Shown here: in pieces, positions 33,541 to 45,890 of the stretch
How positions within the stretch are numbered: the first letter of the stretch is position 1
Layout: each line of letters starts with the position of its first letter
Source: Lineus longissimus
Lineage: Eukaryota > Nemertea > Pilidiophora > Heteronemertea > Lineidae
Assembly (NCBI RefSeq): GCF_910592395.1
Contig: NC_088317.1
Span: forward strand, 15,378,001-15,442,000
DNA: 64,000 nt
Reading direction: 5' to 3'
Made by a program: the position numbers and the translations under genes
Notes under the pieces: generated by a model
What the model saw: the letters and a program-made list of their open reading frames with translations, nothing else
Database searches by the model: none
Told to the model about the DNA's origin: nothing

Positions 33541-34990
33541 TGCTAATGGCTTACTTATGTTGTGCCATCAATATCAATTGTCATTCCTAAAAAGTCGGAA
33601 AAAAATCCAGTGTGTTTTGGGACAGGGCATCAAGCAATAATGGCTAGAAAGTGTCATAAATCCAAATTACCAAGAATAATCAAATACCGGTACCTTATTT
33701 GTGCTTGATATTACATGCCGATTTTCGATGAAAACTTTTCTAAGTGCATCCACACTTGGTTTAAAAAGTGGATGTTTTCATGATCTTTCAACTCGTTCAA
33801 GATGTCATTTTCTTTGAAATGTCTCCAAGGTGTACACAAAACAAAATGTTTGCCCCAGTATTTGAAAAAGAAAATGTTTTGATGGTGAAACTGATGACAA
33901 CCTCCCCCTGACGAAAAGGCTGTATCATTTAAGGATTTATTCTCTTTTGAGATGCTCCCTTACACCATAACCATTATCTCCCATCATCCTCCAAACTGCA
34001 TCCGTCAGAGAACGACTTAACACTGAGGAGAGATGACAGGATCTGTTGTTCATTCAGTCAGCTGGAGATGGGCCCGCGGGGACGAAAGTATTATTAGATT
34101 TTTAAACACTGGCGTCTCAACATGTTTACTCGTGTCGCTATTTTCCAATATCGTTGCAAATTTGTTCTGAACGGTACAGATTGATATTGTCAACATTCAT
34201 CATTGCGTTGTTGGCCGATAAATATAGTGCAGATATTCAAGAAGTTTTCACTTTTCATTTGGGTCGTATTCTGTGTGTGTGTGTTAACCCTTTTGCTGTG
34301 AGTGACGAGCATAGCACGCCGTGTTGCATGTCTACGTCATGTGCGGTTGACGTACGTAGTACGTCACGCACCACTATAATTTCAATTCACCAGCACTAGG
34401 CCGCAGCCTCTCAAACCATGCTACACGCACTCAGGAAACATTAGTTTGATACAAATGCTATAGATGTCATCACTTATGAATATCATTTGCTGGTTCAGAT
34501 AAAAGTAAGTACTCTTCGGCATCATTATCCACTCTTCACTGGCTGGGGCTTGCCGAAAAATAGCTTCCCCAGCAAATTGGTAAACACAAAAAGTTGGGGC
34601 AGGCAGTGCATCCCACTGGGTATAATTCGAGAGCCAGTGCATCACCCTTGGTAAAACTGTCCTTTACAAACATATTGCTTATCTGAAAATTTACATCATG
34701 CTCTACACTTTGAGAGAGATGTTTTCCTGGCTGTGACAACTCGGAGTGACTCACAGATATTATGCACCAAAGGTAACCAGACCTTGGCACTTGGCCATCA
34801 AAAGAATGCACTGAGTCATTCTTTTGAAACATTGTCTAAAGGAGTTAACTTGAGAGACACCTAGGGTAAGGATTAAGGATGTGGAGGGTGCCCGGATGCA
34901 GACAGGATGGACAATAAGTCTCAATGTGGTTGTGGGAGGGTTTTGCAGGTGATGAAGAAAGGTCAAGTAGTGGGAGTGACATTATGTGTT
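33541..34990. other. Mostly featureless; one palindromic site
   Basis: Apart from the palindrome at 34348-34366 and a TTAACCCTTTTGCTGTG string at 34284 that only loosely resembles a transposon end, I see nothing supportable. Confidence 0.35.
34348..34366. promoter_or_regulatory. Palindrome with two TGACGT half-sites
   Basis: TGACGTAC and GTACGTCA are exact reverse complements separated by GTA. TGACGT is the CREB/ATF half-site. The surroundings (CTACGTCATGTGCGGTTGAC) include another CGTCA. Regulatory use is only a possibility. Confidence 0.4.
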
Positions 34991-34994
34991 TGTG

Positions 34995-36290
34995 ATGTGC
35001 TACATTTGCTACATTTGCTGGTCAATTGAGTAACAACATGTCAACCTGAGTGTGATTGGGAGATGCAATTTGAGGACACTGGTTTGGCTTCATCAACATA
35101 TCAATTGGCTAAAGATGTTCGATACCACACCATATTACATATTTCCTTGTAGCAATCCTGATGTTGTGAAGAAAGAACACCATTGGCTTATGACAAGGGA
35201 TGGCCAGACGTTGCTAGACAGGGATGGACGCGGTCAGTAACTCTGGTCGATTGAATAACACCACTCAATAACTTGAGCATGTTGAGTGTGATTGGGAGAT
35301 GCAACCTGGAAACTGCTTTGGTTCATAACCATACAAATTATATGTTCAATACCGCACCATAGCCAGGAATTCCTTAAGGCTATCCTGATGATGGGAAGAA
35401 TTATATCATTGGTTTATGATTAGGAATGGCCAGGCATTTGCTGGACAGGGATGGATGTGGTCAATAGGTTGGGTCAATTGAATAACGCCACTGACCAGCT
35501 GTGTATTATTGAGAGATGCAACTTGAGGATTCTGGTCAACTTCATTCGCATACAAAATTGTTAATATAGTAGGGATTTCATTGTAGCTGTGCTAATGAAT
35601 GTTGTGAAGAAATAATACCATTGGCTTATGATAAGGGAATGCCAGACATTTGCTAAACAAGGATGGATGCGTTCAATTGACGCCACTGACCAACTGAGTA
35701 TCATTGGAAGATGCGACTTGAAGATGTGATGCAAAGGATACGGCTCCACTTCATCCCCATACAAATTGGTTGATAGGTTGGATACTACACCATAGCAGGA
35801 ATTTCCATGTGGCTATCATAATGATGAGAAGAAAAAGCATCATCTTGCCCAAAGCCAGACAGGGTTGGACATGATCAACAGACAGGTCAATCATGTCAAT
35901 TGAATGAGAGCACAAGTATGATTGGGAGATTTTTCTCAAAACTCTCCAAGGACAGGATTAACTGCCTTTTACCTATATAGAGGTTCTTCACTGACGTCAC
36001 ATGATGATGTTGCCAATTGTTTTGCACTGCCATATTGGCCGTCACACGTGGTCACGACGTAAAGGAAATGCATTGGCAGGTGGCCGTCAATACTTCACGT
36101 CGTGATATCACGTGAAGAAACAATATAGGCTCGGTGATGGTGCAAATCATTACTCTCCAAGTTGCTGATTCCTTGTGTAGTAACCCAATGGTATAAATAA
36201 TTCAAACCATTGGATTATGACACGTATTGACTAGACAGCTGTAAGACCACGTAGACGTTGATGGACATGGTCATAGATCTGCTGTTTCTG
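34995..36290. repeat. Degenerate array, units 195-236 bp, about 5-6 copies
   Basis: GATTGGGAGATGCAA-type unit starts give AGATG landmarks at 35061, 35297, 35514, 35709 and 35927 (spacing 236, 217, 195, 218). Each unit continues through AACTTGAGGA, TTC(A/G)ATACC(A/G)CACCAT, CATTGG(C/T)TTATGA and GGACAGGGATGGA, with GGTCAATTGAATAACGCCAC before the next unit. A last unit resumes after the MITE at 35972-36129 (CAACCCAATGG-type to GATGGACATGGTCA). Confidence 0.85.
35972..36129. mobile_element. MITE (family M5)
   Basis: The left end CCTATATAGAGGTTCTTCAC and the right end (reverse complement CCTATATTGTTTCTTCACGT) are inverted repeats. The interior has further complementary pieces (TGACGTCAC, GGCCGTCA, CACGTCGTGA). 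It sits between two parts of the tandem array, and ACTCTCCAAG occurs near both sides. No ORF. Confidence 0.7.
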
Positions 36291-37107
36291 CAGGTGCCTA
36301 GCTTGGATTGGAAGAAGCCGCATGTGCTCGGAAGAAGAACAGAATGTACAAATGCATGCTTAACTTTTTCGCTACCGTAGGATTTTTGAAGTGTACCATA
36401 CCCCTATCCTGCTTTAAGTTTAATCCATTCAAAACTTCACTCCGTCCACGACCCCTCCAGAAAATGACTCTGTGCAGGATATTTTCTTCAGGGAAAATGT
36501 TCATGCCATGACATGGCGCGTCTTGATGTTGCAGTGGCAGTCGACAGTCTGGAGCTTGTTCTACATGACATTTTGGCAATGGCACCAAATCCTTGTACAA
36601 AGTGTGTGCGGGAAAATTTCCAACATGTCCAAGGCATTTTACTGGAGCTGTCATGATTGGAATGAATTTTTGAATGGTTCAAAACACTGGGACAGAATGT
36701 AACGATTCATTTGAGGTAGGTTTGATAGAATTCAACGAGAAACATCAGAAAGTACAGCAATGTGAAACATTTCTCATCATTTTGGAGTAAACTATCCTTG
36801 TTTGCAAAATCTGTCGCAGAAAATACCTGTACGCGGTACACACTCATCTGTTCTGTATATTTATCAATGGCACTTCCCAGAGGCGTTGGAACGGACTACG
36901 CTCTGAATCAATACTTGTAACTCGCGTAAGGACATCGCCGCCCTGGGCAACGGATACCAAAGCTGAATCCTTTTGTGAAGCAATTTCCTTTGAGTTGCCT
37001 CATTATTTCTCCGACTTGTCCAACTAGATTTGTCTCCGAACCCATCCAGCTGACATCAAAGAAGAAGTGAGCAGTGGACAAGTGTTCTTTTTACTTTGTA
37101 TGAGATC
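36291..37107. other. No feature seen
   Basis: ORFs of up to 118 codons on opposite strands overlap one another and show no domain. No repeats noted. Confidence 0.35.
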
Positions 37108-37240
37108 TCTAAAGGGAGTACAGACAGCAGCCTGGTAGGCAAGATTTAGTTACACAAAGTCACCAATAGGGGTCTGTAGTATCTGACAGTATATCAAAAC
37201 TGTTCACGCTTGCATCGGGGATATATCTATTGCCAAATAA
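37108..37240. mobile_element. MITE family M2, 5' partial copy
   Basis: CTCTAAAGGGAGTACAGACA, then GCAGGCAAGATTTAGTTACA-type text, CACCAATAGGGGTCT and GTTCACGCTTGCATCGGGGA follow the order of the copies at 20078 and 54716 but are more diverged. The 3' half and right terminus are missing. Confidence 0.7.
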
Positions 37241-39080
37241 AAACTATGATAAGACTTAAAATTTCTTTTCATAGTTTTGAAAATGTTTAAAAAAATTAAA
37301 TGAAATACACCTACACCCACATGAGAGTTATAATAAAGTTAGCAATGGACAAGGGTTGCCTTTGCTTTACATTACAGGCAATTTTGTTTTCTTCAGTGTA
37401 TACAATGATATACCATTATTAGGGGGTAATGCCATCTTCATGGTGAAAATAAAATCAAACAAAGAGGCTATTTTAACATGGCCACAGTAGATTGACATGG
37501 ATCGTATATCATTTCAAAATAAATTTGTTTAGGAGAAGCCAATTCAAATAACTTGTTTTCAAGAATTTTACCCAACAGCCTCCCATTGCTAGAGTTAGTC
37601 ACAATTGACAAGAAAAATGTACAAGAAATGCACAAGAAGCCGGTGCTAGATAGCGGATCCATCAAGAACAAGCTCTGATATGATAAAGAAATTTAACACC
37701 CGCAGTAGTCATGTTTTATTCATTACGGTATGCAAGTCTTAACAGTACCAACCCAGAGGGGTGTACATGTACCCAATATGGACAAACACACCTCCAATGA
37801 CTGCCGGAAGTTAGGCTGACCTGACAACAACATGCTGTCTCCATGGAAACAACAATAAATGAACGATACGCCTCACAATGAGCAGAAAATCCAAGAAAAT
37901 GGCCATATATCCTTGGTCTTGCCGTCTTGCTTTCGGTGCCGAGAAGAAAGCTTTCACTACTACACAAAACAGAGCTTATTTTTTCCAGGAATCGTTTTAA
38001 CTTTCCTGTGAGAGCTGTAGATGTTTTGTAAACCACCCACACACTCATGGCTTGATAATGGTAAGAATACTCAGTTCCTGTGTCAACCTCACTACACAGT
38101 GATGACTGCAAAAGATGCTGGCCACAGGCAACAGCAATAAATGGCACATCTAGTGAAGATTGACTGCGATATGGACTTCCGACTACATCATTCTCTCAAT
38201 ATAAAAATGTTTAGAAAACGTTGTCCAAACATAGGTTACCTAGGAATAGCATTTGAAGGATCAGCAACTGAATTGCTGTGTTACACAGATTTAGCGGTCT
38301 CCAAACACCTACACTGTATACATTGTTAAACATATACAGTGGAGTAATAAAGTTTTTCCAAAAAATTCTTGCTTTTCGATTTTTTCCCCTTAGCTATCTT
38401 CATCTGCCTTTGGACAATGTTTTCTGTTCTTCAGAGAGTGATTTATTTATTCCATATCTCTGTCAATCCATAAGAAATTGTCATGCACATGTGCATGTAC
38501 ATCATTAGATTGAAAATATTTTTGTAGGAGGAATTTTCCCATACTAATAACTCATTTTCAAAATCGTTGTACATATGTACCCTTTAGCCATGTTAGCCAG
38601 AGCTGATTACATATTATATTGTACCTCTTTTGTGGAAACTAATTAACTGCTGAAGAGTGGCAAAAGTTTGTGCACCCTTTTACCAATGTGGATGTACCAC
38701 TATACCATTGATTAATTCCACCAAAAGGTCTTGTTCAGCTTCCGTAAGATTTCCTCACAATTTGGAAATACCTCAGTTTATCAGATATTTTTCTCCTCGC
38801 GAATCCCAAAGGAAACTTCAAACAAAGCTTCTCTTGGTAAATCCAATGGATTTCCAATAAAGGGCTGCCTCGTCATACTGAATTCTTTTCATGGTGGTTT
38901 ATAGGACCAAAATATCCGTTTGCTTTCTTGCGTGCTGAGAATCTTTCCCTGCGTAATCTTAATCTTTGGTTATGTGATCTTTATTGTCTGTTATCACTTG
39001 TTTCCCATCCGAATTGACCTGGTAGACTGCTGTGATCTTCTGTTAATGATTGGTATGGCCGTGTCGATTGCACATTCTTG
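37241..39080. other. No feature seen
   Basis: A 143-codon minus-strand ORF at 37716-38147 has no recognisable domain. No repeats or RNA genes could be supported. Confidence 0.35.
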
Positions 39081-39081
39081 C

Positions 39082-39340
39082 AGAGGCAACGGTAGTGCAG
39101 TGGAAGAGAGTCGGCCTCATGATCGCGAGGTCATGGGTACGACTCCGAGCCGAGTCACTGCTAGGTTCCCCTACTGGTCGAGTTCAAGTGAGCGCCTTCT
39201 GGTTGCTCCTTGAAACCCCTGATTGATTTCTGTGGAGACCGGAGTAGTGATAGTATCCCGAAATTGCTTTGAAAAGGGAAAGATTTTCAAAAGCGCTACA
39301 TGCTTAAAATAACTTAATATTATCATTATTATTATTCACT
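39082..39340 (+). mobile_element. tRNA-derived SINE (family C), with tail
   Basis: GGCAACGGTAGTGCAGTGG is the box-A-containing head and GGTCATGGGTACGACTCC the box-B region. The body then runs through CCTACTGGTCGAGTTCAAGT, GAAACCCCTGATTGATTTC and AAAAGCGCTACATGCTTAAA and ends in an ATTATTATT tail near 39330. The minus copy at 6945-7103 shares the head and body. Head, body and A/T-rich tail in order make this the most complete family-C copy in the window. Confidence 0.85.
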
Positions 39341-39820
39341 TCGTCAGTCAAGATGCTGAAGTGTTGCAGTACATGAAAACTGAAATATTAGAATCTGAAC
39401 TTTCTTTTTATCATGTTTATTGAGGATAAATTTACGGTAATGAAAATCTAGATTGTCATCAGACTATCTGCGACAGGGTCAGTAATGTGTGCGAGAGGAG
39501 GAGCATGCCAATGACCCTGGTATTCGAAGATGCCTTTTCTGTTTTCTGCCAGCATTGATTTCCAGTAAAGGAATCTAAGGTGTAATGAAAAAAAGATCAA
39601 TGATGGCAGAGTCAGTGGAGGAAATTAGATGGAAGTCCTGAGTGGGTTTCAGCAAGGCGGTTTATCCTTAGTTTCATTGATGTGCAGTTGGGCCGATATT
39701 GGCATTCTCCGAGTGCTGGGAAAGGATCAAGAATTGGATGTTACCCTGTGCTGCAGTGATAGGCAGAGTATGTCTCCAATCTTTCCTCAAAAGTCATGAA
39801 GTGAGTTCCATTGATGTGCA
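39341..39820. other. No feature seen
   Basis: Nothing identifiable between the two SINEs. Confidence 0.35.
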
Positions 39821-39827
39821 TGCAGTA

Positions 39828-40095
39828 GGAGCCTCGTAGTCTAGTGGTTAACACTGCCGGATAACATGCAGTAAGGCCCGGGTTAGATCCCAGGGAGAAC
39901 CCAGGATTGTGTTTCTTAATCAACTGGCATAGCAATTCCGGCCTCTTCAGAGTTCTTCGAATGAGACTTAAAACCGAGTTGCAAACATCAGGAAAGATTG
40001 ACGTCCACAAAATTGAGAACCTGACATGTTTGGTTAATCCTAATATCCTTAAACCGGAATATCCTCGGAGAGTGATAAAATGTATGCTAATGTAG
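39828..40095 (+). mobile_element. tRNA-derived SINE (family D)
   Basis: GGAGCCTCGTAGTCTAGTGG opens a tRNA-like head, followed by GGCCCGGGTTAGATCCCAG (box B type), ACCCAGGATTGTGTTTC and CTTCGAATGAGACTTAAAAC. The 3' part diverges from the copy at 46488 after about 180 bp. The 136-codon minus ORF overlapping it is an artefact. Confidence 0.8.
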
Positions 40096-40324
40096 AAACA
40101 GTTGTAGGAGTGATATAGTGTAATCAAGCAATGCTGCGACCTTGATGACAAAAGAGGCTATTGTTTGATGCTGGATGTTTTCAACTTTGCAAAATGAAGA
40201 AGCTGCCATACTGTATGCTGATTTCGAAGAGTAATACTGAGCTTTTCAGTTTTAACATCTGACAGTCCGGTCAGAGGTGACATACCCTCTGCCTCTGTAA
40301 TAAGTGCTGCTCACACACTAATAG

Positions 40325-40455
40325 CATGCAACGTCAAAACAAGTTTTGTCGCTAATGCTGGTGTTAACTTAGCATAGCATTATCTCCTTAAGCCCTTTGA
40401 CTTAACGCTAAGTTAAGCTAACGCCAGCGTCAGAGACCAAGTTATTTTGTACAAC
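40325..40455. repeat. Imperfect inverted repeat ending in a GGGCCC motif
   Basis: GCTGGTGTTAACTTAGC near 40358 is mirrored by GCTAAGTTAAGCTAACGCCAGC near 40410 with a 5-base indel. It is followed by TTTTGTACAACTGGGCCC. The end motif (AAC plus a few bases plus GGGCCC) recurs at 46007-46022 and 48234-48249, hinting at a dispersed family. Confidence 0.5.
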
Positions 40456-40792
40456 TGGGCCCTGGTCAATACATTGGTCACATTGGTCTACAAGATACCG
40501 GCCTGCTGCAGTGAACGATTCAGAGGGTGGCACATCGAACACCCATATTAAGTGGCATTGTGGTGGGAGATCGGTAATGCCAGCCGTAATGCTCTCCTCT
40601 TACAATTACTAGAGTTCCTCCTTGCCCTTTACATCAAAAGTACTGCGAGAATGCTACATGAAGCATAAGTAGCATACTGTGAAAGGAGCTAGCTCAAGTA
40701 ATTATCAAGTGTACTCTTATGATATTGGTAGTGGCAGTGCTGTGAAGTGCACAACGCACCCGGAGGACATATTGCAAGCCTAGCGTTATTAA

Positions 40793-40900
40793 CACGTTCA
40801 CTGCCGCCCCATTTTTTTGAGCGCACCGCCGTTTACCAGGTTTTGCGTTTTGCTCCATTGCCACACGATGAGTGTAGGCCATGAGCCTAGAGTACACCTA
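40793..40900. mobile_element. Possible TTAA-type transposon end
   Basis: TTAACACGTTCACTGCCGCC begins at TTAA and is GC-richer than its surroundings for about 70 bp, as piggyBac-like ends often are. I could not find a convincing matching right end downstream; a weak GGCAGTGGCTGTTTCC occurs near 41651. Confidence 0.25.
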
Positions 40901-43110
40901 GTGCATAATAAACACACTAAAAAAACGTATATCCTATAATGCTTTACAGAACAGAAGTGTATTTGAAAATTTGAAAACATTTTCAAATTTGGCGACTCCT
41001 CAAAAATGATAAGATTCAAAAGGTGATTCTTCAACAAGTAATTTTACACACACGGTAATATTCTATTCTCATGGCAACTAACTAAATGACAAGATAGGCC
41101 ATGTCAGAACACTGTGAATTCACCATCTGGATCAGGCACCGAAAGAGTTATGAGAATAATTGAAGATTCGAACCCAACCTTGTTCCACAAGTGAAAGCCA
41201 TATTCAATACTATATTTAAAAGATTCTCCACGGTGGAAAAAAAATTCAAGTCGCAAAACGTTTCTAATCTGATAGGTTTTTGGTGTCCAGCCACTTCATA
41301 ACAATGTCTTCCGTGTTGAAATCTCTCTATGTACTCTTTTAGGCCAAAAAATGTAATTTACGACATGAGTAGTTGGGGGAGAAGTTTCAAAATTAAAAAC
41401 GTTTTCAATTTTGTAAACTGGTTGTCAAGGCAAAAAATTTGCCATCACTGCCTAACATCAAACACATGTGCTAGATAATGTGTTCTGCACTTTTTATTCA
41501 TGCATAAAACCAATCGTGCACCAGCCAATCTCACACAATATTCTTACCCACACAAAAAAACCTCTCAAACCAAAATATCACAGCTTATTTCCCCCATAAT
41601 GATACAATTTTTTTAGACGGTGAGCGCCAATTATCTTAAACCTTGTGCTGGCAGTGGCTGTTTCCCAGAAGCAGTCATTTAGCCGTCTTTCCATTTTCCC
41701 ATGGGGTGGAATGATAGGATGATGTGGAGTGCGGGTTGACGTGGCTCAGTGCAGCTAGCCAGTCAGACAGTAGTATGTACGATTCATCTAATTCTTTAGC
41801 AAGAAAAATTTAAATAAGTGTGTGTTGATTTTATCTGTGAATTTGTTTCTGAGAATCAGCTGTTCAAAGTAAATTTTACGACTGAAGAACTATTTGAAAT
41901 CTGTCGTAACTGTGACCATTCTCCTTATGGCTGTTAACAGCAGTCTTACCAGTTTACAATGAGTGCAGATCAGAATGACTAAATGAGGAACTTTAAATCC
42001 CTTTATTTCACGGCCCTGATGGAAACATCATTTTCAGGTTTTATGTCCATTATTTCCCCGAAGAGGCCATGCCATTTTCCAATGACAACGAATGATAAAA
42101 TCATCAATTTAGATATTTTTGCCCACTCAAAGTTTGTGATCGTGGTAGCCCTCACATGAAAGTTTAGGCTCTTGATATGGGATTTATGTGAGGTGTTGGG
42201 GGACTGATGGGTGATGGGTTCATCATATTATGACGAAAATCTTATGAAAAAGAATTTTAGGATAAAAAATGTCCAAGAGTTTCCAATGCATTTTCAGTTA
42301 AATTACAACAAATATAATCTCGTTTTCTGATGAAACTCTTCAAGTTTAGAGGCATGTTGATGATGATATAGACTAGACATGAAAATAGAGTTTGAAATAT
42401 GAGCCATACTCCATTTTCATTTCTGCATGTGAGAAACCTGTGAAAAGTAATAGTAAAGTTTAAGACCTCCTTGACAAAGGGTGTTTTTAGCACCATTATC
42501 AAACGAGTTCTGCTGGTATCTTTGACAAATTGTTTGAGGGATGAGATGGTTCTTGAACTTGCTCTTTCAAAATTAGCATCATTGAAATAATTCTCTTATT
42601 CGTCTCTGATAATGTTAACATCATAATGAGAGTCTCATGTGCCCAAGGATACCAGCTGAAATAATTACTATTTCGAAACCGCAGCATAATTAATAACAAT
42701 CTAACAATGTCTCTAATTTATCTTTGATGTAAAATTATACTCTTAAATGAGATGCTCACATCCTTAATTCTGCCCAAGGACAGCTCTAGAGTTGAAATTA
42801 ACTCATCTTATACCATGTATAATCTTAATTATTTGAAATCACCATGGAAATTTATTTCAATAGCCTGCTTGGGTTGATGAAATGGAGTGATATCATAGTC
42901 GTTGATGTCTGCACCCTGAGGGGCTCTGTCAAGACCAGATTGGTCGCTTTGGGTAACTGCTAAGATGATATGATGATGGAATAGTCAATTTGGTTAAGCA
43001 ACAGTTTTTTTGAGAGATTCTTGCTTCTAGTCATGTAGACAAATCCACAACGAACTCCACTGATTATCGTGTAGACAGGCCTTTCAATGTCATAAATTTT
43101 CGAGCATTCA
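40901..43110. other. No feature seen
   Basis: AT-rich sequence with only short ORFs. No repeats or RNA genes that I can support. Confidence 0.35.
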
Positions 43111-43114
43111 ACGT

Positions 43115-43150
43115 CGTCAGCAGTGTTTGACCGGTCATACACTGCTGACG
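43115..43150. repeat. 36-bp near-perfect palindrome
   Basis: CGTCAGCAGTGT (43115-43126) mirrors ACACTGCTGACG (43139-43150). The centre is TGACCGGTCA, itself a perfect palindrome, with one T opposite T on either side. Only that pair breaks the symmetry. Confidence 0.85.
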
Positions 43151-43470
43151 TTGTACTGAACATCCAACTCTTTCCCCTGACCCCTGTTACCAAAAAAAAG
43201 AAGAGTTATATGACCAATTCTAAGCACTTTTGCGCCTAAAATCCATAAGATATATTCCAAAATGTACTAAAGTACCATAAGAAAGTATGGAAATGAATGG
43301 AAGTAACTGTTTTTTGGCGTGAAAGGACAGTTTTCTAACCGGTGTATGATGGGCACGAAACAATGGCCCCAAATCAGACAAACTAAGAGCACCCATTGTG
43401 AAGCAGTAAGCAGCTGTGACCAAACTTGCATGGTGAGCAGCAGTACCTGTTGCGTTGACCTGCGTAGTAT

Positions 43471-43548
43471 CTTGAGAGAAAACCATTATCTGAAATTTGG
43501 CGGAGAGATCAGTCTTTATATGATTTCAGATAATGGTTTTCTCTCAAG
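43471..43548. repeat. Perfect 26-bp inverted repeat with a 26-bp loop
   Basis: CTTGAGAGAAAACCATTATC plus TGAAAT (43471-43496) is exactly complementary to 43523-43548. The stem length is in the range of small-RNA precursors, but the absence of any mismatch and the short stem fit a recent inverted duplication equally well. Confidence 0.85.
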
Positions 43549-45110
43549 GTCCACACCTCATTACCTGTTCCAGTGTCCATCAGTCTTACCAAAATCAACA
43601 TCTGGCAAAGCCCATGATACATGCATCATCGGTCATCCGTCGCAAATGAATACGGATGATTCCGTCTATTAACTCCAGTGTTGTTTATGGCCGGCTATTC
43701 CGAGTAGTTGAAAAGCTGATTGATCAGGTCGTTTTTCACGCTGCATGGGCATGAGGAGCTATCAGGACAAAGCAGTCGGGTCGATGAGAGGTGGTTAATA
43801 TGGTTGACTAAATATTGATCATATTTCGAAGAAAAAAATTGAGTTATTTCCTGGCAGCAGATCATAGCACTTTGATCCCTTGCCTTAGAAGATGTCACTT
43901 GGTCTGATGGTTAGTATGGGGCATTGAGTAGGCTCTATGATTTAGACAATTGAGTATGCACTTGTGATTAGTGCTGTTCATCTGACACTACATTTGATGG
44001 TGCACAGTGAAAAAAAGCTTCCAATTCTTGTCTACTGGCTAAAAAGTGTTCATGACCAAAAGTTGCCTTTCAGCGTCCTACAGTGAGTATCATGGTTCTT
44101 TATTGGGTCCTTTACTGGTCAGTCTCTTGATGCATATCATCAAAATCACATTTGTTGACCAGGAGCGTAATTGAGTCGCTCCCCAGTTGCCCCTCGATGG
44201 GATTCTCTGGACTACCATGTCATTACTAGGAGAGGTTTGAGTACTTAAAAATCAATAGAAATACATGCCCAGTGGTCTCCTCTACCCTAAGTAACCTTGT
44301 TGACAATTGTTGAGACACTTCTCATGATTGGGGAACGTGATGAGTAGACAACATCTGTTGCAAATCGAGCTATTTTGTTTCATACAACTTGTAATGTGCG
44401 TGTGGGGATAGTTAGTGGTGTATTCATAAGACTTTCGATGATAGATCGTGGTGTTTTATCTGCGAAAGATGCCATAGCAAGCTCGTAGTAAAGTGATTAG
44501 TCCTTTGCTGCTGCTACGATTACAGACAAATGTGATGTGATTTCGAAAACCTGCTTTATATTGTACACACTACACTGACTGATTTACGAGAGATTTGATC
44601 AAATGATTTGACAGACATTACGTCAGAGCTGATGCATGTTGTGAGTGGCATATGGAGACAAAAAAAAATCCATCTCGGAGGGACCCGTCTGATGACTCGG
44701 CCTGGCTGCTTTACTAATCCCTGGGATTTGTGCAGCTCTAAGTAGCATAGCCTTTTAGCCTGATGGATCGGTCTCACGTCTCAGAAAATCACATTCATAG
44801 TTGGTTCTGCTGTGGGTCGAAAAACATCTTCGGCAGTAAATCAATTTATTGGTGGAGGAATCACTTAGTAGTTTCTAGCAGTTCAGTGGTAAGGATCTTT
44901 GATGCCGTTTTGAAGCTGTTTCCTCATAATTGATGGTGTACGTATAAACACGATGAAATATTTCTCCCGACAATTGTCCAGAATCAGGGTTTATCCTATA
45001 AGTGAAATCTGTAAAATATAATATTGTGGAAAATAGTAGTCCAACGACAGAAACTCGTTGGCTGAAGACGGAGTCACAAGGCCAAGAGAGCCAATTGGTG
45101 TCTAACCGTA
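43549..45110. other. No feature seen
   Basis: No supportable ORF, RNA or repeat. Confidence 0.35.
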
Positions 45111-45117
45111 GTGGCAC

Positions 45118-45210
45118 TTTAAAGCCCTCATCCCACCTTGGTGGAGGAATACTTCCTGTAGCAAAAAATCTTTAAATCCAGAGGGAATGCTGAAGAAGAA
45201 CAGAAATCTG
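45118..45210 (+). mobile_element. SINE family D, 3' fragment
   Basis: CCTCATCCCACCTTGGTGGA, then GGAATACTTCC and GAATGCTGAAGAAGAAC matches the 3' region of the copy at 46790-46870 (CTCATCCCGCCTTTGAGGAG, GGAATACTCCC, CGAAGAAGAAGG). The head is missing. Confidence 0.6.
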
Positions 45211-45753
45211 GCATTTTGCTCAAATTCGATATTTGTAACCATTTTCTAATATGCCTAAAGGCTTCAAATGAAATTTGTACGAGTATAGAGAATTTGGGCA
45301 TCACGGATCGGATCATCACCGCATGTGAATTGGAACAAATCTCACATCGTAACAGGAAAAGTCTACACCAGCGATTGGTTGAATTCTTTTGCCTCTACTG
45401 TCTTGGAACATGTTCTTATCAGCTCTAAATCAGCTTCAAATTGATCTATCAATACCATCTGATTGAATGAAGTGATTTGTTGCTATTCAATCATGAGGTT
45501 GCACCTAGATAAAGACACATTCAATCAATAAAGATCGATAAAGACTGCAGTCGATAAATTTCTCGTTCATTTTTTTTCACCGCTAAAATTAAACTGAATC
45601 ACCACATAGAAAAGTGTTGTATGTAACATGTGTAAGTTGGGAATCATCTTGTTATGTGCTTTGTTTACACATACATAAGACATGTGAGACATATAAGGAT
45701 GAGACTGTGAGAAAGAACTGTCTGTCAAGGATATGTGTAATATACTCTTATTA

Positions 45754-45890
45754 GAGAGGTTGAGAACAGCGACTTATCAAGGATCCTTAAACGTATACGG
45801 ACAAAACTCTGTAGAAAGAGGACCAATTGTGTGTACATTCCTATCCATCTATAAGGATCCGTAATAAGTCCCTGGTCTCAATCTCCCTAT
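45754..45890 (+). mobile_element. MITE (family M4)
   Basis: AGAGGTTGAGAACAGCGACT and the reverse complement of the right end (GGGAGATTGAGACCAGGGAC) form terminal inverted repeats. The body ACTCTGTAGAAAGAGGAC matches the minus copy at 30545-30690 throughout. No ORF. Confidence 0.8.

Noticed and set aside
34284-34330. piggyBac terminus (TTAACCCTTTTGC)
   Set aside because: Only a short resemblance with no matching right end.
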